Of a stretch of DNA of 64,000 nucleotides, positions 7,219 to 16,667 are shown piece by piece. The notes under the pieces were generated by a model. The model worked only from the letters and a program-made list of their open reading frames with translations, did no database searches and had not been told where the DNA came from. Position numbers and translations under genes: made by a program. Source of the DNA: Pseudomonas sp. GR 6-02 (GTDB taxonomy: Bacteria > Pseudomonadota > Gammaproteobacteria > Pseudomonadales > Pseudomonadaceae); assembly GCF_001655615.1 (NCBI RefSeq), contig NZ_CP011567.1, positions 3,357,001-3,421,000 on the forward strand, given 5' to 3'. Each line of letters opens with the position of its first letter. The first letter of the stretch is position 1.

Positions 7219-10200
7219 TCAGAACTGCCAGTCCAGGGTCAGGCCCACACCGTGGTCTTTTTCCCGGGAGCCGAGCAGCCCGTTGTAATCCAGGTTCAAA
7301 CGGGTATCGCGGCCCAGCGCCAGTCCGGCACGGGCGCCGACCACCGCGGCATCGCGGTCCATCGACACGCTTTGCACGCTGAACGCGGTGTTGCCGTTGA
7401 CGAAGGCCAGGTGGTCTTCGGAACGGGTGCTGCTCAGGTTGTGCTGCCAGCCGAGCGTGCCGGACAGTTCCAACTGATGCTGGTCGGACAGCGCAATGGC
7501 TTTGCTCGCCCGCAGGCCGAGGGTCGAGAGCACCGCATCGCGGTTGTTTTCACCGCCCTTGAGTGCGGCGGCATCACCTTTTTCGCTGAAGCTGTCGCTG
7601 TTCAAATGCACGTAGGCCAGGTTGGCGAACGGCTCCAGTGCCAGCGGTTGCAGGTCCAGGCGATAGGCCGCTTCGGTGAACAGTTGTGCGGTGGTCGCAT
7701 CGCGTTTGGATTTCTGCTTGCCGCTGACGTCACCGAATTGCAGGTCGCGTTTGACGTCGATGCGATGCCAGCTGTAAGCGCCGCCGACACTCAGGCGCAG
7801 CGCGTCGATCTCATGGCCCAGGTAGGCGCCCAAGTGATAGCTGTCGACCGAAGCTGAAGAGTGCGTGCCATCGCCCATGCTCAATGAGCTGTCGCTGTAA
7901 CCAGTGACGAAACCCAAGCGCGTATCTTCAGTGATCAAGCCATCGACACCGGCCAGCAACCCGCCAATGGAGCTGTTAGAACTGGCGTTGTCATGCCCGC
8001 CATCGCTCTTGCCCCAGGCGCCGAGCACTTTGAGCCAGGCATTGCTGCGGTCATCGGTCGGTGCGCCGGCGTCGAACAGATCATGCTCGCGCAAACGTTC
8101 GCCGACGGCATCGCGCAGGTAGTGGCTGTCGTTGATCAGCAGCGTGCCGATCGCCGGATGAATCTCGCCAGACAGCTGCTGGAACGCCTGTTGCGCGACA
8201 GCGGCGGTCGGCGACAGCAGCAGGGTTTCGTACAGCGGATTGCCTGCGCCCAGTTGCTCGGCGGCAGCGGCCACGGCGCGTTGGTTCGGGGTTTGGCCAA
8301 CGCTGGTGAAGGACGTCGCATTACGCTCAACGGCCAGTTGAATGCCGTTGGCCGCGTAGTCGAGGGTGCCACCGATAAACAGGTAATCCGGCAGCACTGC
8401 TCCGAAGCGCCCTTCGATTCCGCCGGCCGCTTGCAGGATGTTGTACTGATTGCCGAGCAGGGTTTTCGCCTCGCCGGTGGTCAGCAGCGTCGGGCTGTTT
8501 TCCAGCGACAGGCTGACCGTTGCGCCGTCAATGATCGCCTTGCCGCCGGCGATGATCCGGTCGCTGCTGGTGGGCGACAGTTCTACGGCGTAGGTCGAAC
8601 CAGGTTCGAAGGTCACGTCGCTCGCCACCTGCAAGGTGCCGATGGAATTGCCGGGGGCTACAGTACCGCCGCTTTTCGCGGTCAGTGCCGCGATGCTGCC
8701 GTTACCGCCAAGGATGCCGCTGTTGTTGACGGTGACGGCCGACAGCAGCGAACCGTTGATCGCCAATCGGCCCTGATTGACCAGGGTCGGGCCGGTGTAG
8801 GTGTTGGCGCCGGTCAGCACCAGCGTGCCGATGCCCTGCTTGGTCAGGCCGCCATGGCCGGAAATGTCGTTACGCCAATAGTCGAGCCCGCAATGCACGT
8901 CATTGCACACGCGCTCGGTGGGTTTGCCAGCATCGATGATCGCGCCGATACCCGGCAAGTCCGCGACAAACTGGCTGGAGCCGTAGGCGCCGTTGATGCG
9001 GAACTCCTCGGGAATGTCCTGCTCAGTGACGAACATCGCCGGGCCATCGATGCCTTTGCGCAGGTTGATCATGCCCCAGCCGTACAGTGCGTCGACGCCG
9101 GGTGCGCCGAGGTCGGTGGCGGTGGTGCGCAGCACGCTGGCAACTTGCGCGCCGGTCATGTAAGGGAAGCGTTCCATCAACACTGCCACCGAGCCGGCAA
9201 CGTGCGGCGCCGCCATCGAGGTGCCGTTGTAGTTGGCGTAGCCGGTGGTCAGGTTATCGGCATTGGTGCCACTGATGATCGAGCTATAGATGCGGCTGCC
9301 CGGTGCCGACACGCAGAAACTCGCGGTGTAGCCGCAGCGCGACGAGAAGGTGCTGATGGTGTAGAGGTCGGGGCTGTTGATGTCCGGGTTCTTCTGCAAC
9401 GCGGCGACGGTCATCCAGTTCGGCGCGATCTGGGGGACGAAGTAACCGAGGCCGGCGATGGCGTCCGGGTTGTTGAGGTTGTAATCGTTGCCGGCGGCGA
9501 AGATCGTGACGATGCCGCTGCGGGCCGCCGCAATGGCGCCGTCGTAGGCACCGCCGGGTTTGGTCCCGAGCAAGGTCTGGATTTCGTTGAATTGCAGTTG
9601 CGCGTCCTGCACGGTGAAGTGCGGGTATGCCGGGTCCCGGCCTCCGAGGTCGAAGCGGTCGGTGATGCCGATGCCCCAGCTGTTGTTGATGATCCGCGCG
9701 CCGCTGGCGATCAGGGCGTCCCAGCCGGCCTTGTACACCGCGCCGTCGTTGCCACGGATGATGCCGTCTTCCGGGCCTGGGTCGCCGTTGTCAGCGCTGA
9801 TGATTTGCGCGCCAAAGGCGACGCCGTGCATCGGTCCGCCATCGCGACTGCCCGCGGCGATCCCGCCAACGTGGGTGCCGTGGGCGCCGAGTTTGCCGTT
9901 GGAACCTACTGAAGGCGAACCGTCATAGAGAAAGGCGTCCCCGGCTTTGACCGGAATGTACGGATCGGTGTACTCGCGGATGCCGCTGGTGACCAGGGTT
10001 ATTACCTTGTTGGCCCCGGAAAACTCCGGGTGCAAGGCGTAGACCGGCTGGTCGAAGATCCCCAGTTTCACCCCTTTGCCGGTGTAACCGGCCGCATAGG
10101 CATCCTGAGCGTTGATCGCCCCCAGCCCCCAGTCGGCGTTGAACTCCGCGCTGCTCCAACTGTTCGGGTCACCGCCCCTGCCGTTTTCCACGTAGGGTGC

Positions 10201-10266
10201 CGCGTGTGCGGTGCCCAGGGTTGCCAGTGCACAGAGCAAGGCAAGTTTGTTGTACTTGTTATCCAT
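7219..10266 (-). CDS. prtA: Autotransporter subtilisin-like serine protease PrtA
   Basis: A type V secreted protease of about 1015 residues. A signal peptide (LALLCALATLGTAHA) leads into an S8 domain with the catalytic Asp in GIFDQP (about 72), His in AHGTHVGG (about 132) and Ser in NGTSMAAPHVAG (about 350). A passenger-type stretch with an autotransporter repeat (GGLTKQGIGTLVLTGANTY) follows from about 490, and the last 280 or so residues are an autotransporter barrel ending in the aromatic DWQF. It crosses the outer membrane by its own barrel, not by AprDEF. The ATG at 10266 is given; a TTG directly before it is also spaced well (7 bases) from AAGGA. It lies between the prtB remnant and pueB, with a REP doublet upstream. 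Confidence 0.9.
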   Translation of the reverse strand: MDNKYNKLALLCALATLGTAHAAPYVENGRGGDPNSWSSAEFNADWGLGAINAQDAYAAGYTGKGVKLGIFDQPVYALHPEFSGANKVITLVTSGIREYTDPYIPVKAGDAFLYDGSPSVGSNGKLGAHGTHVGGIAAGSRDGGPMHGVAFGAQIISADNGDPGPEDGIIRGNDGAVYKAGWDALIASGARIINNSWGIGITDRFDLGGRDPAYPHFTVQDAQLQFNEIQTLLGTKPGGAYDGAIAAARSGIVTIFAAGNDYNLNNPDAIAGLGYFVPQIAPNWMTVAALQKNPDINSPDLYTISTFSSRCGYTASFCVSAPGSRIYSSIISGTNADNLTTGYANYNGTSMAAPHVAGSVAVLMERFPYMTGAQVASVLRTTATDLGAPGVDALYGWGMINLRKGIDGPAMFVTEQDIPEEFRINGAYGSSQFVADLPGIGAIIDAGKPTERVCNDVHCGLDYWRNDISGHGGLTKQGIGTLVLTGANTYTGPTLVNQGRLAINGSLLSAVTVNNSGILGGNGSIAALTAKSGGTVAPGNSIGTLQVASDVTFEPGSTYAVELSPTSSDRIIAGGKAIIDGATVSLSLENSPTLLTTGEAKTLLGNQYNILQAAGGIEGRFGAVLPDYLFIGGTLDYAANGIQLAVERNATSFTSVGQTPNQRAVAAAAEQLGAGNPLYETLLLSPTAAVAQQAFQQLSGEIHPAIGTLLINDSHYLRDAVGERLREHDLFDAGAPTDDRSNAWLKVLGAWGKSDGGHDNASSNSSIGGLLAGVDGLITEDTRLGFVTGYSDSSLSMGDGTHSSASVDSYHLGAYLGHEIDALRLSVGGAYSWHRIDVKRDLQFGDVSGKQKSKRDATTAQLFTEAAYRLDLQPLALEPFANLAYVHLNSDSFSEKGDAAALKGGENNRDAVLSTLGLRASKAIALSDQHQLELSGTLGWQHNLSSTRSEDHLAFVNGNTAFSVQSVSMDRDAAVVGARAGLALGRDTRLNLDYNGLLGSREKDHGVGLTLDWQF

Positions 10267-10356
10267 CAAGCTACCGTCCTTAGTTGTGTTGCAAAGATCC
10301 TTGGGCCTTCAAAGGCGTGTCTTGTCCTGCTGATACACCACGCATCAACCCGATCT

Positions 10357-10517
10357 GTAGCAGCTGCCGAGCAGCGCGAGGCTGCGTTCGGTGTGGGCCG
10401 CATTCGGGCGCAGCCGTCGTAAAATCAGGCACTGCGGTCCGTCAGGTATGCCGTGCTTTCAGGGTTTACGACTGCTTCGCAGCCGAACGCAGCCTCGCGC
10501 TGCTCGGCAGCTGCTAC
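10357..10517. repeat. REP doublet in the prtA-prtB gap
   Basis: Two inverted GTAGCAGCTGCCGAGCAGCG-type units, the same family as at 2740-2884. It sits inside the operon between the prtB remnant and prtA, so it would be transcribed and could form a long mRNA hairpin that affects upstream or downstream message stability. Confidence 0.85.
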
Positions 10518-10527
10518 AGGCGAACTA

Positions 10528-11290
10528 CTAAAACTGCCAATTGAGACTCAGCCCTACTCCATGGCTCTTCTCGCGGCTGGCCAGTTGGCCGGTGTAATCG
10601 AGGTTCAACCGAATGTCCCGACTCAAGACCAGGCTGGCATGGGCGCCCACCAGCGCCGCATCACGAACCAGCGGCGAGCTCTGCACCGCGAACGGTGCGC
10701 CACCGCTGGCAAACGCCAGGTGTTCTTCGGAATCGGTGTTGCTCAGGTTGTGCTGCCAACCGAGGCTGCCGCTCAGGTCCAGCTGTGAAGTAGCGCGGGT
10801 CGGGGTTGGGACCGAACAGGAAACTGTCGTTCTTGTTGGTGTTGCCGACGTAGATTTGTGCGTTGAACGCCACGCCGTACATGCCGCTGCCATCCCGGGA
10901 CGCGCCCATGGTGCCGGTGACGTGGGTACCGTGGGAGTCGTTGTGGGCGTTGAGCGTGCCGTCGATATTGAACGCTGAACCATCGACATAGCTGCCGCTG
11001 GCCGTCACGGCGTGATAACGGTCGGCGGCGAATTCGGGATGGCTGGAATCGAAACCGGAATCCAGCGCGCCGATTTTCACGCCTTTGCCGGTGATGTCGG
11101 CGGCATAGGCTTGATCGGCCTGCATCCGCCCCAGGCCCCAATCGCGCTGGAACTCCGCCGAACGCCAACTGGCCGGGTCACCGAGGGTGCCGGTTTCCAG
11201 GTACTGCGCCAGGGCCGAACCCGGCGCTGATGAAATCAAGAGCAGCAGCGTGCCGACCGACATCGGCTTGATCTGTACGTCCATGTGCAT
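10528..11290 (-). pseudogene. prtB: prtB: autotransporter serine protease broken by a large internal deletion and frameshift
   Basis: Both ends of a second PrtA-like protease survive. The 5' part encodes a signal peptide (TLLLLISSAPGSALA) and the start of the S8 domain with the catalytic Asp (GALDSGFD) and His (DSHGTHVTG), up to FGPNPDPRYF. At about 10785-10795 the sequence then jumps, in a different frame, to the last roughly 85 residues of an autotransporter barrel (QLDLSGSLGWQHN through LNWQF). The catalytic Ser and most of the barrel are missing, and the frame runs on to a stop at 10661, so no working enzyme can result. An intact PrtA-sized gene would be about 3 kb; some 2.2 kb is gone. 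The start is the ATG at 11290 or the one at 11284. Confidence 0.85.
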
Positions 11291-11360
11291 GAAATCTCGC
11301 TTTCTTGGCGTTTTTAGAGTTCTAGGCCCCGGTCCCAGGGGCGAGGTGTTGCTGTGATTC

Positions 11361-11450
11361 TGTGGCGAGGGAGCTTGCTCCCGTTCGGTTGCGCAGCAAC
11401 CGCCATTGGGTCTGCTTCGCAGCCCAGCGGGAGCAAGCTCCCTCGCCACA
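11361..11450. repeat. REP doublet, TGTGGCGAGGGAGC family
   Basis: Inverted TGTGGCGAGGGAGCTTGCTC units separated by a short spacer, between aprF and prtB. Five members of this family occur in the window, always between genes. Confidence 0.85.
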
Positions 11451-11464
11451 CTGTTTTCTAACGG

Positions 11465-12829
11465 CTACTGTGCCCTCGCGCCCTGGCCGAACGCCTCATC
11501 CACCTTGGCCAAGTCCTGTTCGTTCAAGGTGCCGGCGTAGTAATGCAACTTGGTCCAGGCCATCAGATAGTCGTAGCGTGCCTGCGCCAGATCCCGGCGG
11601 GTGGTAAATAGTTGTTGTTCGGCATTCAATGCGTCGAGGTTGACCCGTTCACCACCCAGAATGCTTTGTTTGGTCGAGACCACCAGCGCTTCGGCCGAGG
11701 TCAGGGCCTTCTGATAAGCGCGCAGCTTGTTGACCCCCGACAGGCAGGCGCTGAACTGGCGGCGCAGCTGGATCAAGGTTTCCCGGGTCTTGCCGTCCAG
11801 CTCGTACTCAGCCTGTTCCATGTTGCGGCTGGCCTGCCGGGTCGAGGCCGAGACGCCGCCACCGGCGTACAGCGGCACATTGACTTCAATACCGATGGTG
11901 TTGGTGTCGTAGCGCTGGTTGTAGGTGTTGCCGCTTTCCGATTCGTTCTGGCGCATCGAGGCGTAGGCGCTGACTTTCGGCAGGTGCCCGGCGCGGTTGC
12001 GTTCGACTTCATAGCGCGCCACTTCCACCGCCTGCCGCTGGGAAGCCAGGTTCGGGTTATTGGCCACCGCCATCTCGTGCCAGGTGTCGTAGTTGGCCGG
12101 TTGCAGGGTGAAGGTCTGGAAGTTCTGATCCAGTGGCGTCAGGTCGCCAATGTCGATGGCGGCTACACCCACCAGGGCGCCCAGTTCCCGCAGAGCCGCA
12201 TCCTGTTCGTCCCGCGCCTCGATTTCCTCGGCGGTCGCCAGCTCGTAACGTGACTCGGCTTCGAGGATGTCGGTGCGCGTGCCTTCCCCTTGGCGGAACA
12301 TCTGCTCGTTCTGCTGGAACTGCTCCTCGAAGGCTTTTTTCTTCGCGCGCGCGATGTCGATCTGGTCCTGGGCGAACAGCGCCTTGGTGTAATTCTCCAG
12401 CACGCGAACCAGCAGTTCCTGGCTCTTGCCACGGAAGTTTTCATCGGCGAACAGCGATTGCGCCACGCCTTTGCGATACGCAGCGTAAGCCTCGTAATCG
12501 AGCAACGGCTGTTGCAGGGTCAGGGTCGAGCCGTAACTGCTGTAGTTGCGATCTTCACTCTGGCTGTTACCGCGGGCATTCAGATTGGTGGCCTTGGAGG
12601 AGTTACGCCCCTTGTTGTAGTTGTAACCCAGCCTCGGCAACAGCCCGGCGCGGCCGATGTCGCGGTTTTCGAGGCCGGCATCGCGCTCCTTGATGGCACC
12701 GAGGAACACCGGATCATTGCGTAACGCTTGCTCGTAGATGTCGAACGGCCCCATGGCCATTGCGCTGTTGCACGTCAGCAACGCCAGGGTCGCTGCGAGC
12801 AGGGAAAGCTTATTCATACAACCGAACAT
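11465..12829 (-). CDS. aprF: TolC-family outer membrane channel AprF
   Basis: The outer membrane component of the alkaline protease/lipase type I secretion system, 454 residues. It has a signal peptide (LSLLAATLALLTCNSAMA) and then the alternating coiled-coil and strand layout of TolC proteins, with AGLLPRLGYNYNKG in the first half and the internally repeated counterpart RAGHLPKVSAYASM in the second. The ATG at 12829 lies 2 bases after the aprE stop, with GAGG 7 bases upstream inside aprE, so translation is probably coupled; an ATG four codons later is an alternative. It would pair with AprD and AprE to form one channel through both membranes for AprX, PueA and PueB. Confidence 0.92.
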   Translation of the reverse strand: MFGCMNKLSLLAATLALLTCNSAMAMGPFDIYEQALRNDPVFLGAIKERDAGLENRDIGRAGLLPRLGYNYNKGRNSSKATNLNARGNSQSEDRNYSSYGSTLTLQQPLLDYEAYAAYRKGVAQSLFADENFRGKSQELLVRVLENYTKALFAQDQIDIARAKKKAFEEQFQQNEQMFRQGEGTRTDILEAESRYELATAEEIEARDEQDAALRELGALVGVAAIDIGDLTPLDQNFQTFTLQPANYDTWHEMAVANNPNLASQRQAVEVARYEVERNRAGHLPKVSAYASMRQNESESGNTYNQRYDTNTIGIEVNVPLYAGGGVSASTRQASRNMEQAEYELDGKTRETLIQLRRQFSACLSGVNKLRAYQKALTSAEALVVSTKQSILGGERVNLDALNAEQQLFTTRRDLAQARYDYLMAWTKLHYYAGTLNEQDLAKVDEAFGQGARAQ

Positions 12830-12831
12830 CC

Positions 12832-14181
12832 TTATTCCTCGGTCAACGCGGAGCCTGCCCGGTCGAGCAGCGGTTTGAACAGATAGTTGAGGAGTGAACG
12901 CTCACCGGTGCGCACGAACATTTCTGCCGGCATGCCAGGCTTGATCACCAGGCCGTTGAGTTTTTCCATCGCCTGATCGCTGACGCTGCTGCGCAGCACG
13001 TAATACGGCGCACCGGTTTTCTCATCGACCATCTGGTCGGCGGAGATCAGGCTGACTTCGCCCGGCACTCGCGGGGTGCGACTCTGGTTGAACGCGGTGA
13101 ACAGAATGTCCACCGGCAAGTGCGTGCCGACCTTGTCGATCAAGTTGATCGGCAAGTGCCCCTCCACTTCCAGGCTGGTGCCTTGCGGGACAATCTCCAG
13201 CAGGTTTTCGCCCTGGCGTACTACCGCGCCTTCGGTATGAACCCCAAGGTTGACCGCAATGCCATCGGCGGTGGCGACGATTTCGCTGTGTTGCAGGTCG
13301 AAGCCGGCGGAAGTCAGCTGCTCTTCCAGGGTCACGCTTTTGAGCTGCGCGTCGGCCAGTTGGCTGCGGACTTCCTTCTGGTATTCCTCACTGTGCTGTT
13401 GCAGCTTCAGTCGGGACTCGAGGATGCCCTGCTCCACCCGGCCGCTTTCGCCGGTGTTCTCTGCCAGTTGTTGCTGCACTTGCGACAGCTGACGCTGGTA
13501 CTCCATCAAGCGGTTGCGCGGGATGTAGCCGTTGTCTGCCAAGGGCTGCAGATTGCTCAACTGTTGTTGCAGGGAACTGGCCTGGGCTGTCAGGTCCGTG
13601 CGCGCGCGGCGCATGCCGGCCAGTTGCGCGCTGGCGCCTTCGATGTTCGCGCGCAAAGCGCCTTGTTCACGGGAAAACGCTTCGCGGCGGCTGCTGAACA
13701 ATTGCCGTTGGCCTTCAAGCACCAGCGCCAGGCGCGGGTCGGGATCGTTGCTCAGCTCAGCGGGGAAATTCACCTGCTTGAGGTTGTCCCGTTCACTCTG
13801 CCAGCGCGCCAGGCTGGCCCACGCCATGCGGTATTGCGCTTGCAGCGATTGCACGTCGGCCGCGACCTGGGTCTGGTCGAGGCGGAACAGTGGCTGGCCT
13901 TGTTTCACCACTTGGCCTTCACGCACCAGAATCTGGCTGATCACGCCGTTGCTCATCGATTGCACGGCTTTGCGCTTGCCCGAGACCACCACGGTGCCCT
14001 GCACCGGGATGCCTTGATCGAGCGGCGCGAGGCTCGCCCAAGTGAAAAAACTGCCGGCGCCGACAATCGCCAGAATCCAGCCCATGCGGGCGAAGAAACG
14101 GGCGTCGCGCTCAGGGCGTTCGGCAATGTAGTCGTGTTCCATCGTCGCTTCGCTGTCGTGGTTCATGCGTGTGCTGCTCAT
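12832..14181 (-). CDS. aprE: HlyD-family membrane fusion protein AprE
   Basis: The periplasmic adaptor of the type I secretion system, 449 residues. One N-terminal membrane segment (GWILAIVGAGSFFTWASLAP) is followed by a lipoyl-like half (VVSGKRKAVQSMSNGVISQI), long coiled coils with Gln/Leu-rich heptads, the second lipoyl half (ATADGIAVNLGVHTEGAVV) and a C-terminal beta domain. Its start overlaps the aprD stop by 4 bases (ATGA), and aprF follows directly, which fits tight coupling of the three exporter genes. It links the AprD ABC protein to the AprF channel. Confidence 0.93.
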   Translation of the reverse strand: MSSTRMNHDSEATMEHDYIAERPERDARFFARMGWILAIVGAGSFFTWASLAPLDQGIPVQGTVVVSGKRKAVQSMSNGVISQILVREGQVVKQGQPLFRLDQTQVAADVQSLQAQYRMAWASLARWQSERDNLKQVNFPAELSNDPDPRLALVLEGQRQLFSSRREAFSREQGALRANIEGASAQLAGMRRARTDLTAQASSLQQQLSNLQPLADNGYIPRNRLMEYQRQLSQVQQQLAENTGESGRVEQGILESRLKLQQHSEEYQKEVRSQLADAQLKSVTLEEQLTSAGFDLQHSEIVATADGIAVNLGVHTEGAVVRQGENLLEIVPQGTSLEVEGHLPINLIDKVGTHLPVDILFTAFNQSRTPRVPGEVSLISADQMVDEKTGAPYYVLRSSVSDQAMEKLNGLVIKPGMPAEMFVRTGERSLLNYLFKPLLDRAGSALTEE

Positions 14182-15965
14182 ACACCCGAATTCCTGGTCG
14201 TGGGCTGATACTGCCGGCTCATGCTGAGCCCGCCCGGTGCCTGCGCGGCTTTTTCACGTGATTGTTCCTGGGTAGCCGACGGGTTGCCGGCAAGCGCCTT
14301 GAGCACGTCCTGGCTTGGGCCGAAGGCTTGCAAGCGACCTTCGTTGAGCACCAGCAACTTGTCGGCCTGGGCCAGGGCCGAAGAACGATGGGTGACCAGA
14401 ATCACGCTGGTGCCCCGGGCCTTCATGTGTGCGATGGCGCCGGCCAGTGCCGCTTCGCCGACGGTATCGAGGTTGGAGTTCGGTTCATCCAGTACCACCA
14501 GGCTCGGATGACCGTACAACGCACGAGCCAGGGCCACCCGTTGCTTCTGGCCACCGGACAAACCGCTGCCGTCTTCGCCGAGCACGGTGTCGTAGCCCTG
14601 GGGCATGCGCAGAATCAATTCATGGACGCCAGCCTGTTGCGCGGCTTCGACGACTTTTTGCGGGTCTGCCTCACGGAATCGGGCGATGTTTTCGGCGATG
14701 CTGCCGCTGAACAATTCGATGTCCTGGGGCAGATAGCCGATGTAAGGGCCGAGGTCGTCGCGGTTCCAGCGATGAATGTCCGCGCCGTCGAGGCGCACCG
14801 TGCCGCCCAGCGTCGGCCAGACGCCGACCAGCACCCGTGCCAGAGTCGATTTACCGGAACCGGAAGCCCCGAGCACGCCCAGCACTTCGCCGGCGCCGAG
14901 GTTGAAATTGACCATGTGCAAGGTCGCTGCCCGCTGCCCCGGCGGGCCGGCGCTGACTTGCTCGAACGTGATCTGGCCTTTCGGCGCCGGCAGCGCCATG
15001 GCCTCGTCACTCGCAGGAAAGGCTTGCAGCAAGGCGTCGAGGCGGCGGTACGCGAGTTTAGCGCCGCTCCACTGTTTCCACACGGCAATCAACTGATCGA
15101 TGGGGCTCAGCACCCGGCCCATCAAAATGGAGCCGGCGATCATCATCCCGGCGGTCATGTCGCCCTTGATCACCAGCAAGGCGCCCAACCCCAAGACCAG
15201 GGATTGCAGGCACAGGCGCAGGGTTTTGCTCAAGGAACTGATGACCGCGCCGGTATCGCTGGCCTGATTCTGCAAGCCGAGAAAACGCGAGTGCACCCCG
15301 AACCAGCGCTTGCGCAATGCACCAAGCATGCCCATGGCTTGAATGGTTTCGGCGTTATGCAGATGACTGGTGGCCAGTTGGCTGGATTTCTGGGAAAACC
15401 CTGCCGCTTCGCCCAAAGGCTTTTTGGTCATGGCCTCGTTGAGGCAGGCCAGCCCGATCAGCAGCACCGCCCCTGCGGTGGCCAATACGCCGAGCCAGAC
15501 GTTAAACAGGAAAATCACAAACAGATAGACCGGAAACCATGGCGCATCGAAGAAGGCAAACAGCGCCGGACCGGTGACAAACTGGCGAATATGGGTCAAG
15601 TCGCCCAGGGATTGCCCGGCGTTGCCCTCACCCTTGAACAGGTTGCGCTCGAAAGCAGCCTGATACACCCGCAGGTTGAAACGGCGCTCCAGTTGGCTGC
15701 CGATACGGATGACGATGAAACTGCGCACAGTCTCCAGCAACCCGATGAAGGCGAAGAACCCGACCACCATCAGCGACAACATCGCCAGTGTGGTTTCGTT
15801 TTGCGACGACAGCACCCGGTCATAAACCTGGAGCATATAAATCGACGGGACCAACATCAGAACGTTGATCAATGCGGTAAAGCAGCCGACGCTGATCAAG
15901 ATGCTCTTATAGTCGCCCAGTGCCTTGAATAACGGTGCGGTGGCCGGGCTCTTCGCCATCTTCAT
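14178..15965 (-). CDS. aprD: Type I secretion ABC transporter/permease AprD
   Basis: The inner membrane ATPase of the exporter, 595 residues. The N-terminal half is a six-helix permease (for example ILISVGCFTALINVLMLVPS). The C-terminal half is the nucleotide-binding domain with Walker A GASGSGKST, signature LSGGQKQRVALARAL and Walker B LVVLDEPNSNLD. No peptidase C39 domain is present, as expected for exporters of RTX substrates with uncleaved C-terminal signals. The ATG at 15965 is chosen because AGGA stands 7 bases before it; the frame is open further upstream. A 212-base gap with a hairpin separates it from inh. Confidence 0.93.
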   Translation of the reverse strand: MKMAKSPATAPLFKALGDYKSILISVGCFTALINVLMLVPSIYMLQVYDRVLSSQNETTLAMLSLMVVGFFAFIGLLETVRSFIVIRIGSQLERRFNLRVYQAAFERNLFKGEGNAGQSLGDLTHIRQFVTGPALFAFFDAPWFPVYLFVIFLFNVWLGVLATAGAVLLIGLACLNEAMTKKPLGEAAGFSQKSSQLATSHLHNAETIQAMGMLGALRKRWFGVHSRFLGLQNQASDTGAVISSLSKTLRLCLQSLVLGLGALLVIKGDMTAGMMIAGSILMGRVLSPIDQLIAVWKQWSGAKLAYRRLDALLQAFPASDEAMALPAPKGQITFEQVSAGPPGQRAATLHMVNFNLGAGEVLGVLGASGSGKSTLARVLVGVWPTLGGTVRLDGADIHRWNRDDLGPYIGYLPQDIELFSGSIAENIARFREADPQKVVEAAQQAGVHELILRMPQGYDTVLGEDGSGLSGGQKQRVALARALYGHPSLVVLDEPNSNLDTVGEAALAGAIAHMKARGTSVILVTHRSSALAQADKLLVLNEGRLQAFGPSQDVLKALAGNPSATQEQSREKAAQAPGGLSMSRQYQPTTRNSGV

Positions 15966-16068
15966 TGGTTTTTCCTGAGGTATTAAGCCTCGCCTCACTT
16001 GGCAAGGTTCCAATTAACTGTCCGCACGCGGCTCGAGACATTCTTTTGCCGGTTATTGCTGACAGATT

Positions 16069-16108
16069 AATAACAACTCTTTGTGGACTTTAAAGAGTCT
16101 TGGTTATT
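16069..16108 (-). other. Hairpin between inh and aprD
   Basis: Nested inverted repeats (AATAAC / GTTATT outside, ACTCTTT / AAAGAGT inside) form a 40-base hairpin in the AT-rich inh-aprD gap. No T-run follows on the minus strand, so it is not a classical terminator. It may set the ratio of protease/inhibitor message to exporter message by processing or attenuation; this is inference. Confidence 0.45.
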
Positions 16109-16177
16109 GATCTGCTGCTTATAACTGCAACAACGGTCTTTATATTCAGTACCTGTCGTCGGTCCGACGCCTTTCGC

Positions 16178-16600
16178 TTATTGCGCTGCGCGCGTAAGCG
16201 TAATAATCAGCCCCGACTTCAAGGTGCTTTTATAAAGCCCCTCATGCTGTCGGCTGAAAAACACAATTCTTGAGCCTTCTTCCCCGGTCACGGCAATGCC
16301 GTCCGGCTCCGGGAACCAGCCCATCGCCGATTTGTTCAGCCAGGCACTGAAGCAATCGGCCCCCTCACCCAGGGTCTGGTCCGATTTAAGCTCTATCGTG
16401 CAGACATTCGACGGTTTGTCCTGCAGCGCCTGGGACTCGGGCGAGTCTTGCGCGGTATTCAAAATGGCTTGCCATTTGCCGGCGAGCTCCGACGGATCGG
16501 CTAATTTCAGACTGCTTGCCATGGCTACTTCTCCAAGAAACATCATCAGCGTCGCTAACAGCCACGCGGTTGTTTTGCAGGTAAAAGCGTTCTGGGTCAT
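16178..16600 (-). CDS. aprI: Alkaline protease inhibitor Inh/AprI
   Basis: A 140-residue exported inhibitor of the serralysin encoded just upstream. It has a signal peptide (TTAWLLATLMMFLGEVAMA) and a mature part of about 110 residues. SSLKLADPSELAGKWQAIL supplies the N-terminal segment that in this family enters the protease active site, and two Cys (NVCTIEL and ADCFSAW) match the conserved disulfide of the Inh beta-barrel. The ATG at 16600 is preferred because the signal peptide begins there. Located directly after aprX, it would protect the periplasm from leaked protease. Confidence 0.9.
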   Translation of the reverse strand: MTQNAFTCKTTAWLLATLMMFLGEVAMASSLKLADPSELAGKWQAILNTAQDSPESQALQDKPSNVCTIELKSDQTLGEGADCFSAWLNKSAMGWFPEPDGIAVTGEEGSRIVFFSRQHEGLYKSTLKSGLIITLTRAAQ

Positions 16601-16667
16601 AGGGCGTTTTACTCTGGATCGGGGCAGAGAACGACGCGTAAAGCGCCGCCCTCCTTTATGCCTTGAA

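Noticed and set aside
5606..7288. 560-codon plus-strand open frame
   Set aside because: Antisense shadow of pueB; the sense frame has the lipase motif and RTX repeats.
7993..9912. 639-codon plus-strand open frame
   Set aside because: It lies wholly antisense to prtA, has no family features and is Val/Gly/Ala/Arg-rich as high-GC shadow frames are.
10284..10544. Plus-strand ORF in the prtA-prtB gap
   Set aside because: Again a read-through of REP palindromes, not a gene.
14262..15932. 556-codon plus-strand open frame
   Set aside because: Antisense to aprD, with His/Gln-rich composition and no SD.
11465..16013. Considered whether the TolC/HlyD/ABC genes form a drug exporter
   Set aside because: The order directly after serralysin and inhibitor genes and before RTX lipases identifies them as the AprDEF secretion system.
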